A DNA stretch of 7,599 nucleotides, taken from contig CAKRNX010000108.1 in assembly GCA_934371475.1 (NCBI GenBank), forward strand, positions 1-7,599, read 5' to 3'. The notes beneath the pieces were generated by a model. The model worked only from the letters and a program-made list of their open reading frames with translations, ran no database searches and was not told the DNA's origin. The translations under genes were made by a program, and so were the position numbers. The stretch is from an uncultured Lachnospiraceae bacterium (GTDB lineage Bacteria; Bacillota; Clostridia; Lachnospirales; Lachnospiraceae). This document shows positions 1-4,624 of this stretch, piece by piece (position 1 is the stretch's first letter; each line of letters starts with the position of its first letter).

Positions 1-871
1 CTTCACCCTTCACAGCTTTTTCTACCACTTCCAGAGTCTTTACGGAAATATTTACTACGTTCTGGCTGATGCAGACATTCTGTGTGCCGGCCTTTACCTG
101 ATCAAATCCGCTTCTGCTTCCATCGATAGCTACAATATAGGTGCCATCGATACCTGCATTTTTCAGAGCCTCAATACATCCTGTTGCGCCGCCGTCCCAG
201 TGACAGAAAATGCCCTGGATCTCATCTCCGTATTTTACGATCATATCCTCGGTAATACCCATAGTCTCATTGGATGACCAGCTCTCAGTTGCCTTGTAAT
301 CCAGCACTTCGATGTTGGAGCCTTCCAGAGTTTCGTTAAATCCGTCGTGACGTCTGATCTGCGCGTCAGTACCTGCCGTGCCGCCTACCTCAATGATCTT
401 TGCTCCGTCCGGGAACTGTTTGATAAATGCTTCTGCCGCATCCTTACCTGCCTCGGTATCATCCACACCTACAAAAATATCTCTATACTCTCTGTAATCT
501 TCCGGAAGATCTGCGGAATACATAGCCACGATCACACCAGCCTCTTTTGCCTGCATGATAGCCGGGATCGCTGCGTTAATATCACTCGGGCACAGAATAA
601 TCGCATCATAGCCCTGTCCGATACAGTTTGTAATGGCAGAGGTCTCTGTCTGCGGATCATACTGTCCGTCAAATGCAGTTACTTCCATATCATAATCATC
701 CTGATACTGCTCCATGATCTTATATCCATAAGCATTCATCTCATTGGACATAGAGTTCGGAATGTATGCAACCTTAATCTTCTCTGCATCGTCTGCGTAA
801 GCGGTCAACCCCATTGCCACGCTGCATCCGATCACCAGCATTGTCACGATCCCTTTTGTCTGTTTTCTCAT
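1..871 (-). CDS. Sugar-type ABC transporter substrate-binding protein, periplasmic-binding-protein fold I (C-terminus outside window)
   Basis: This is a solute-binding protein of the ribose/galactose-binding (Peripla_BP_4, RbsB-like) class. It would capture a sugar or related ligand outside the membrane and hand it to an ABC permease. The 290 codons visible start at ATG 871-869, with AGGAGGA five bases upstream. An N-terminal export signal is clear: basic MRKQTK, a hydrophobic stretch at residues 8-24, then AYA before DD at 24-28. The mature part opens with KIKVAYIP (31-38), the usual first strand. Typical cleft segments follow: DAIILCPSD (89-97), FVGVDD (133-138), an RRHDGF segment at 173-178, CHWDGG (223-228) and VAIDGS (247-252). 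Arg173/174 and Asp250 are likely ligand contacts by analogy with RbsB. The gene runs off the window, so the last few dozen residues and any permease or ATPase genes are unseen. It lies downstream of the TIM-barrel gene on the same strand, probably in one operon. The ligand cannot be deduced. Confidence 0.93.
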   Translation of the reverse strand, partial: MRKQTKGIVTMLVIGCSVAMGLTAYADDAEKIKVAYIPNSMSNEMNAYGYKIMEQYQDDYDMEVTAFDGQYDPQTETSAITNCIGQGYDAIILCPSDINAAIPAIMQAKEAGVIVAMYSADLPEDYREYRDIFVGVDDTEAGKDAAEAFIKQFPDGAKIIEVGGTAGTDAQIRRHDGFNETLEGSNIEVLDYKATESWSSNETMGITEDMIVKYGDEIQGIFCHWDGGATGCIEALKNAGIDGTYIVAIDGSRSGFDQVKAGTQNVCISQNVVNISVKTLEVVEKAVKGE

Positions 872-900
872 AGTAATCCTCCTTTTAAAATATACTCATT

Positions 901-1011
901 TTAGCGGTCACCCGCATCGTTTACCTGTTCCTGATCTATCAGCCACAAGATGCCTTTCATATCATCTGCATCTCGCATCAAAGATACCTCAGCATTCCTG
1001 AAGTTATCATT
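901..1011 (-). other. Spacer between TIM-barrel gene and binding-protein gene, with an in-frame open stretch and possible 25-codon ORF
   Basis: After the TAA of the TIM-barrel gene, the same reading frame stays open for 36 codons to a second TAA at 903-901. Inside it, ATG 978-976 begins a 25-residue reading frame (MRDADDMKGILW..., ending NDAGDR) with GAGG seven bases upstream. It could be a short real ORF, the lost C-terminus of the upstream protein, or chance. I see no terminator hairpin with a U-tract and no convincing promoter here, so transcription probably continues into the binding-protein gene. A short inverted repeat CTGAT-CT-ATCAG sits at 931-942. Confidence 0.2.
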
Positions 1012-2118
1012 TTAAGACTGCAGCTGTGCCGCGGCCTCAAATGTTTCATCCGACATGGCCGCCAGATTCCAGGAAAGCACCGCCTCCCCGATGCCGGCAT
1101 CCGCCAGCGCTCCCAGATATGCCCCCACATACTGCGGATCGGCACTGCAGATCCCTTCTACCTGATTGGCATCGATGCCCGGCGCCACCTTTGCCCCGGT
1201 CTTCTTCAGCAGCTGCATCTGCTCCACTGCCGTGTCCATCTGATATACATTACCGCCCCACAGCGTGTTGATCCGCTCCTTCATGCGATCCCCCAAAACC
1301 CCCATTTCGAAGGGAACTCCCGCCGGAGCATTCGTTCTTAAATATACCATGGGTTTAATAAACTCCATACCCTGACTCAGTGCCGTCAGATCCTGTCCTA
1401 CCAGATCCGCCACAGACGGGGCAAACACATCCGCCCCTACTTTAAAACCTTTGCTGTGAAACGCATCTCTCAGTCTGCCAACATGTCCACTGACAATGTC
1501 TCTCCTGGCACTCATCAGCCTTTCTATGTATGGATTTTCATAGTGATAAATAAAACCTTCTCTTTCTGCCGGCATAAACTGTTCCGGCTGCATATGCCCT
1601 GCCAGCTCTCTTATATGCTCTGCATCCACGCCGTACCGTTCATATATGTTCCGGCATCTTGGACACCAGCATCCATACGCTGCCATCGGCGATGTCGCCG
1701 CCGATTCATAGCGAATCCTATCTAAAAACACCCCATCTAACTGCAGCGGCTCTGCAATTTTCTCAAATACCTCCAGCACATGCGCAAGATTTTTCTCAGA
1801 AGACTGACAGACAAAATCAAATTCATCTCCGCCATACAGTTCTACTTCTTTTTTCTTGGAAGAAATAATACTCAGATTTTCTTCTCTCTGCGTACCATGA
1901 ATCTCAGCAAACACCGGCAGCCACAGATACTGTTCGATCTGGTGCTGCGCCAGGAAGCTGCTGATTTCCCGGTTAAGCTCGGAGTCTTTTGACCATCCGA
2001 AAATCACCCGCCTGATCTTGAGTTTCTCCATGCAGTAGGACAGAGACCTGATCGCCTGTCCGGCATCCATCATCGATTGCTCCAGCGATCCCGTATTTAG
2101 CTGGACCGTATACTGCAA
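1012..2118 (-). CDS. Uncharacterised TIM-barrel protein, glycoside-hydrolase-like, probably cytoplasmic
   Basis: This 368-residue protein has alternating strand/helix segments of a beta/alpha barrel: RRVIFGW (36-42), YLWLPVFAEI (64-73), LDGVFLDRIRY (127-137), FKVGADVFAP (225-234), MEFIKPMVYL (251-260), VAPGID (311-316) and GEAVLSWNL (344-352). The LDGVFLDRIRY strand, with acidic Asp133, resembles strands of glycoside-hydrolase-like families such as GHL10 and DUF4015. It is followed by a cysteine knuckle GCWCPRC (Cys150, 152, 155) that could bind a metal. There is no signal peptide or membrane segment, so it should act in the cytoplasm. I chose the TTG at 2118-2116 because a strong AGGAGG lies eight bases upstream; no in-frame ATG is as well placed. 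The context (binding protein downstream, divergent LacI regulator) suggests processing of an imported saccharide or glycoside. Substrate, family number and even hydrolase activity are not established. An alternative is a non-enzymatic or epimerase/isomerase-like barrel. Confidence 0.8.
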   Translation of the reverse strand: MQYTVQLNTGSLEQSMMDAGQAIRSLSYCMEKLKIRRVIFGWSKDSELNREISSFLAQHQIEQYLWLPVFAEIHGTQREENLSIISSKKKEVELYGGDEFDFVCQSSEKNLAHVLEVFEKIAEPLQLDGVFLDRIRYESAATSPMAAYGCWCPRCRNIYERYGVDAEHIRELAGHMQPEQFMPAEREGFIYHYENPYIERLMSARRDIVSGHVGRLRDAFHSKGFKVGADVFAPSVADLVGQDLTALSQGMEFIKPMVYLRTNAPAGVPFEMGVLGDRMKERINTLWGGNVYQMDTAVEQMQLLKKTGAKVAPGIDANQVEGICSADPQYVGAYLGALADAGIGEAVLSWNLAAMSDETFEAAAQLQS

Positions 2119-2126
2119 AATCAGCC

Positions 2127-2132
2127 CCTCCT
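2127..2132 (-). promoter_or_regulatory. Ribosome binding site fixing a TTG start for the TIM-barrel gene
   Basis: The minus strand reads GGGAGGAGGGG over 2135-2125. Its AGGAGG core ends eight bases before TTG 2118-2116. This near-perfect anti-16S match supports the TTG as the true start. Confidence 0.8.
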
Positions 2133-2181
2133 CCCTGTCTTTTACTATCCCGGCATTTTTGAATTGCCCAAACGCTATCTC

Positions 2182-2196
2182 TTATTTCTGTAATAA
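2182..2196. promoter_or_regulatory. Candidate operator near the transcription start of the minus-strand operon
   Basis: TTATTTCTGTAATAA is an imperfect 15-bp inverted repeat centred on 2189 with six of seven pairs matching. Its core ATTTCTGTAAT differs at one base from ATTTCTGAAAT at 2330-2340. It lies at the predicted start point of the minus-strand promoter, about 22 bp (two helical turns) from the repeat inside the promoter spacer. Role as a regulator site is inference; the region is AT-rich and chance similarity is possible. Confidence 0.33.
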
Positions 2197-2224
2197 CTAT
2201 ATGTAATTTCAGGAAATGTGTCAA
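2196..2224 (-). promoter_or_regulatory. Sigma-A promoter for the TIM-barrel / binding-protein operon
   Basis: On the minus strand TTGACA (2224-2219) and TATAGT (2201-2196) are separated by exactly 17 bases. The -35 is perfect consensus and the -10 matches four of six. The predicted start near 2189 gives a leader of about 70 nt before the TTG start. A perfect ATTTC/GAAAT inverted repeat occupies the spacer, which would block polymerase if bound by a repressor. Confidence 0.75.
2206..2217. promoter_or_regulatory. Candidate operator within the minus-strand promoter spacer
   Basis: ATTTCAGGAAAT is a perfect inverted repeat of five-base half-sites ATTTC/GAAAT around a two-base centre. It lies wholly between the -35 and -10 boxes of the minus-strand promoter. 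A sister copy with the same architecture, ATTTCTTGAAAT, sits at 2350-2361 on the regulator's own promoter. Shared sequence at both divergent promoters is the main evidence. The likely binder is the adjacent LacI-family protein, though it lacks the central CG typical of that family's operators. Confidence 0.42.
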
Positions 2225-2329
2225 TTTATTTTGCCCAGTCTTTGTTTTTTATCTGTTTTGAGCATGTTTTGCCTTATTTTTCGCAGTATTATTAATATTT
2301 TTATTTATTATGCACAAAACTGTTTTTCT

Positions 2330-2340
2330 ATTTCTGAAAT
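2330..2340. promoter_or_regulatory. Candidate operator upstream of the lacI-type gene promoter
   Basis: ATTTCTGAAAT is a perfect inverted repeat of ATTTC/GAAAT with a one-base centre, extended by a further T/A pair on each side. It lies about 20 bp upstream of the repeat that covers the plus-strand -35 box. The core TTTCTGAAA also resembles the centre of a CodY box, but the flanks do not fit. Confidence 0.33.
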
Positions 2341-2349
2341 AAATTCTCC

Positions 2350-2361
2350 ATTTCTTGAAAT
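2350..2361. promoter_or_regulatory. Candidate operator overlapping the lacI-type gene -35 box
   Basis: ATTTCTTGAAAT is a perfect inverted repeat ATTTC/GAAAT with a two-base centre, the same design as 2206-2217. It covers the -35 hexamer TTGAAA of the plus-strand promoter, a position that fits autorepression. Assignment to the neighbouring LacI-family protein is inference. Confidence 0.4.
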
Positions 2362-2382
2362 TATACTGAAATATGCTATACT
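2355..2382 (+). promoter_or_regulatory. Sigma-A promoter for the LacI-family regulator
   Basis: TTGAAA (2355-2360) and TATACT (2377-2382) are separated by 16 bases, and TGC directly before the -10 gives an extended -10 element. The start would be near 2389, leaving an unusually long leader of about 220 nt. A weaker promoter nearer the gene (TTGTCC 2556-2561, TATTAT 2578-2583, 16-base spacer) could give a leader of about 20 nt instead. Confidence 0.6.
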
Positions 2383-2388
2383 GTTTCC

Positions 2389-2611
2389 AGACCTGCCTTC
2401 TTCAGGCCGGACGACCAACTACAACCTGATTTAAAACCATTTCGCAGCCGCAGACAAACCCTCACACCGCTTATCGCTTCCGCAATAGAAACGGGAGACT
2501 GACTTGATTCGGTTCATCTGCAGGAATGACGATCCAGAGCGTGTTTGAAAAAACATTGTCCGCCACAAAAACTTTCTTATTATATATTATTCTGTACAGG
2601 AGGATTTTATT
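2389..2611 (+). other. Long untranslated leader of the LacI-family gene, with small reading frames
   Basis: If the promoter at 2355-2382 is used, this stretch is the 5' leader. It is visibly less AT-rich than the promoter zone before it. I recognise no riboswitch class. Only a weak GCCT/AGGC stem is visible at its start. A 29-codon frame, ATG 2526-2528 to TGA 2613-2615, ends overlapping the TTG start of the regulator. A second frame, TTG 2504 to TGA 2548, follows GGGAG. Neither has strong coding evidence. Confidence 0.3.
2598..2603 (+). promoter_or_regulatory. Ribosome binding site fixing a TTG start for the LacI-family gene
   Basis: AGGAGG ends eight bases before TTG 2612-2614. No in-frame ATG is present before the DNA-binding helices (the first internal Met is residue 27, inside the helix-turn-helix). 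TTG is therefore the only start that keeps the domain intact. Confidence 0.85.
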
Positions 2612-3640
2612 TTGAGAAGAAAATATCCGTTTTCCTTTCACGAAATCGCCGCTCTTGCCGGCGTCTCCGCCGCCACCGTATCCCGCGTCATGAATGACCA
2701 GAGCACGGTCCGGAAAGATCTGGTAGACAGGGTTTACTCCGCCCTTGTTCAAAAAGGAGTCAACCCGAATGACTATATTCTGAAGCCGCCCTCATCCGGG
2801 CATCTGCTTCTTTTTATTCTGCCTTTTGATTTCAATTCATTTTTTAATGAAATCATCAAAGGTGCCAAGGCTTCCGCCATCCAGCACGGTTACACCATGA
2901 TGATCCTGCAGGAGCACATCAACAGCAACACGTTCCCGACACTGGAACATCTGATCAAAAACTCCAAAATATCCGGCGTCATCTGCCTGAACCACGTCAG
3001 CTCGCAGCTGATGCACGCCCTCACTTCCCTCGTACCGGTTGTGCAGTGCTGTGACTATGACAGCCAGAGCAAAAGTGTCTCCTCTGTAAGCCTTGATGAC
3101 TTCAACATGGCCATGGCCGCTGTCAATCACCTGCTTTCCCATGGCCGCAAACGCATCGCTTTCATGTCTGGCTCACTGAAGTATCAGGATAACTTCACTC
3201 GCCAGGAAGGATATCTGCGGGCGTTGGAAGCCGCGCACATCAGACCCAATTCCCGGTGGATCATCAACCTGCCGGAGATCAACTACAGCATGGCATTTTC
3301 TACCGCCACGCAGCTGCTCTCCCAGCCCGGCCGCCCGGATGCATTTCTGGCTATTTCAGATCTCTACGCCTGCGCCATCATCAACGCCGCACGCTTCCTG
3401 AAACTGCGAGTGCCGGAAGATCTGATGGTCATTGGCTACGACAATGTAGACTATGCCACGATCTGCTATCCCTCCATCACCACCGTCAACACGCCAAAAT
3501 ATCAGATGGGCTATACCGCGAGTGAACTGCTCATCGACCGGATCCAGAATCCCAACGCCAGCACACAGCACATCAATCTGCAGTCTGAGCTGATTATCCG
3601 TGACTCCACTACGATCCGACCCGGTACGGAGCAGTTCTAA
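2612..3640 (+). CDS. LacI-family transcriptional regulator
   Basis: This 342-residue DNA-binding regulator would respond to a small ligand, probably a sugar connected with the divergent transport operon. The N-terminus carries the LacI helix-turn-helix at about residues 8-29 (FHEIAALAGVSAATVSRVMN is diagnostic). A periplasmic-binding-protein-like effector domain runs from about 64 to 335. It contains RIAFMSGS (171-178), the R187/G190 pattern of RQEGYLRAL, PDAFLAISD (252-260), VIGYDN (273-278) and the family-typical PSITTVNTP (287-295). Length is normal for the family. The hinge segment is odd: where most members have N-x-x-A-R-x-L, this one reads NDYILKP (53-59), with prolines at 59-60, so a standard hinge helix is unlikely. 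It is transcribed divergently from the TIM-barrel/binding-protein genes, and ATTTC/GAAAT repeats lie on both promoters, which fits autoregulation plus control of that operon. The effector is unknown. Confidence 0.95.
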   Translation: MRRKYPFSFHEIAALAGVSAATVSRVMNDQSTVRKDLVDRVYSALVQKGVNPNDYILKPPSSGHLLLFILPFDFNSFFNEIIKGAKASAIQHGYTMMILQEHINSNTFPTLEHLIKNSKISGVICLNHVSSQLMHALTSLVPVVQCCDYDSQSKSVSSVSLDDFNMAMAAVNHLLSHGRKRIAFMSGSLKYQDNFTRQEGYLRALEAAHIRPNSRWIINLPEINYSMAFSTATQLLSQPGRPDAFLAISDLYACAIINAARFLKLRVPEDLMVIGYDNVDYATICYPSITTVNTPKYQMGYTASELLIDRIQNPNASTQHINLQSELIIRDSTTIRPGTEQF

Positions 3641-3701
3641 AGGGTATTTAGAAACACGAGGCAATCAGCGGGGATCTGACACTCGCAACAGCTGCCACAT
3701 A

Positions 3702-3762
3702 TTCATGCAGGCATAGCTGCTTGACTTACTGCCTGCATGAACAAATTACTTTTTATATTTTT
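3702..3762 (+). terminator. Hairpin between converging genes, likely terminator for the LacI-family gene
   Basis: TTCATGCAGGCA (3702-3713) and TGCCTGCATGAA (3730-3741) form a perfect 12-bp stem with a 16-base loop. On the plus strand a broken T-tract (3750-3762) begins eight bases after the stem, so the U-run is not ideally placed. On the minus strand the hairpin begins 11 bases past the methyltransferase stop but has no U-run after it. It may limit read-through from both sides. Confidence 0.6.
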
Positions 3763-4325
3763 ATGATAAATGCCGGAATCGGCGGATTATTTGCGCGGTT
3801 ATAGTATTCTGTCAGCAGCACCAGATATCGCTTAGGATCCAGCGTTTTCAGCCACGGCAGCACTGCATCCCGCTCCGCAAATCCGCTGTCGCCGCCACTG
3901 TAAATACATACGCTCATCACACCATCTGGTTTCAGCAATGTCAGTCCTGCCTCCATGGCAGCGATACTGGTCTGCGCTCTCGTCGCCAGACTGTGATCAC
4001 CCGAAGGCAGATAACCCAGGTTAAACATGATGCAGCTTGCCTGCTCCCTGCCTACAAACTCCGCCATATGCTCATGACCGGTCAGGTGCAACTCATAATT
4101 GACAAATGTAAGATGATTCTCCAGGCGCTGCCTGGTGTATTCCAGCGCCGTCTGCTGAATATCAAAAGCCAGCACCTTTCCCGAAGGCCCCGTCTGCTGA
4201 CACAAAAACAAGGTATCATTTCCATTGCCCATTGTCGCATCAATGCACAGGTCTCCCTCTGAAATATGTTCCAGCACCATATGGTGACACCAGTCGGTGA
4301 TCTGGTATGTGTGTGTATGTTTCAT
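3753..4325 (-). CDS. mnmM: Class I SAM-dependent methyltransferase of the YtqB/MnmM family (tRNA mnm5s2U34)
   Basis: This 190-residue protein matches the YtqB-type family long annotated as rRNA methylase-like. In Bacillus subtilis it is known to methylate 5-aminomethyl-uridine at tRNA wobble position 34, giving mnm5(s2)U. The SAM-binding loop is DATMGNGNDT (29-38), followed by the acidic strand end VLAFDIQ (51-57). The family signature NLGYLPSGD (102-110) takes the place of a usual NPPY-type motif. YSGGDSG (142-148) and a basic/Asn C-terminal segment NRANNPP (176-182) complete the fold. I start at ATG 4325-4323 because GAGG lies seven bases upstream; an ATG 18 codons earlier adds a Lys/Arg-rich piece with no clear ribosome site. 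The gene is monocistronic by appearance, converging on the LacI-family gene. The function rests on family recognition, and the same fold could in principle act on another RNA. Confidence 0.85.
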   Translation of the reverse strand: MKHTHTYQITDWCHHMVLEHISEGDLCIDATMGNGNDTLFLCQQTGPSGKVLAFDIQQTALEYTRQRLENHLTFVNYELHLTGHEHMAEFVGREQASCIMFNLGYLPSGDHSLATRAQTSIAAMEAGLTLLKPDGVMSVCIYSGGDSGFAERDAVLPWLKTLDPKRYLVLLTEYYNRANNPPIPAFIIKI

Positions 4326-4332
4326 ATATATG

Positions 4333-4336
4333 CCTC
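4333..4336 (-). promoter_or_regulatory. Ribosome binding site deciding the methyltransferase start
   Basis: The minus strand reads ACGAGGCATATATATG, placing GAGG seven bases before ATG 4325-4323. The upstream in-frame ATG at 4379 lies in AT-rich sequence without a comparable purine run. Confidence 0.6.
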
Positions 4337-4389
4337 GTTTTCTTAATTTTTTTGCTTTTCCTATAATCATTGCACACAATTTTTTACCT

Positions 4390-4419
4390 ATTTTATCATA
4401 GTACTAAAATATTTCCCAA
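4390..4419 (-). promoter_or_regulatory. Possible promoter of the methyltransferase gene (proximal)
   Basis: On the minus strand TTGGGA (4419-4414) and TAAAAT (4395-4390) are separated by 18 bases, with TGA giving an extended -10. The leader would be about 58 nt. The -35 is contained in one arm of the inverted repeat at 4412-4440, so the two signals may be linked. Confidence 0.4.
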
Positions 4420-4440
4420 TGATCAATGAAAATTGGGAAA
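4412..4440. repeat. Perfect 9-bp inverted repeat upstream of the methyltransferase
   Basis: TTTCCCAAT (4412-4420) and ATTGGGAAA (4432-4440) are perfect complements around an 11-base centre. No U-tract follows on either strand, so it is not a standard terminator. It overlaps the proximal -35 box. It would also fall at the very 5' end of a transcript from the distal promoter. Operator or 5' stem-loop are both possible. Confidence 0.5.
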
Positions 4441-4450
4441 CATCTTCACG

Positions 4451-4480
4451 AATATAAATACAGAAACTTGCTTTTTACAA
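4451..4480 (-). promoter_or_regulatory. Possible promoter of the methyltransferase gene (distal)
   Basis: On the minus strand TTGTAA (4480-4475) and TATATT (4456-4451) are separated by 18 bases. Initiation would be near 4444, just before the 9-bp inverted repeat. The stretch is AT-rich, so the match is suggestive only. Confidence 0.35.
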
Positions 4481-4534
4481 TAGTTTTTCCTGTGGCAGCA
4501 TAAAATCTACTATCCTAATCTGTTGAAAAGCCTG

Positions 4535-4570
4535 AAAAAAAGCCAGACCCCCACAGGAAGCCTGACTTTT
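4535..4570 (-). terminator. gltBD: Intrinsic terminator of the gltBD operon
   Basis: Reading the minus strand, AAAAGTCAGG (4570-4561) pairs with TCTGGCTTTT (4547-4538), with two G-U pairs. The stem can extend inward through CTTC/GGGG to a five-base loop, and a run of seven T follows directly. It lies 54 bases after the gltD stop codon. The structure is a classic Rho-independent terminator and separates gltBD from the methyltransferase gene. Confidence 0.85.
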
Positions 4571-4624
4571 CATCTTTTTTGATTCTTTTATTTCTCTGTC
4601 TCTCCGGATATCGGATATCCCTCT

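Noticed and set aside
347..904. Plus-strand open frame of 185 codons
   Set aside because: It is antisense to the clearly recognisable binding-protein gene, has no ribosome site, and its translation is rich in Cys, His, Ile and Ser without family motifs.
2167..2180. Possible CcpA cre site (CCCAAACGCTATCT) in the operon leader
   Set aside because: The central AANCGNT core fits but four of the defined positions fail and it is not palindromic.
1973..2224. Minus-strand 83-codon frame overlapping the start of the TIM-barrel gene
   Set aside because: It is an out-of-frame shadow; its start would lie upstream of the mapped promoter start point and has no ribosome site.
2254..2326. TGTTTTG direct repeats (2254-2260, 2265-2271) and AAAACTGTTTT inverted repeat (2316-2326)
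   Set aside because: Short, low-complexity matches in a very AT-rich stretch, not aligned with either promoter.
2330..2340. CodY box
   Set aside because: The core TTTCTGAAA fits but all three flanking positions on each side mismatch the AATTTTCWGAAAATT consensus.
2216..2434. Plus-strand 72-codon frame in the divergent intergenic region
   Set aside because: It spans the promoter and candidate operators, has AT-driven Phe/Ile/Leu composition and no ribosome site.
4606..4620. GGATAT-CGG-ATATCC inverted repeat just after gltD
   Set aside because: Six-base arms with a three-base loop and no U-tract; the real terminator lies further on at 4535-4570.
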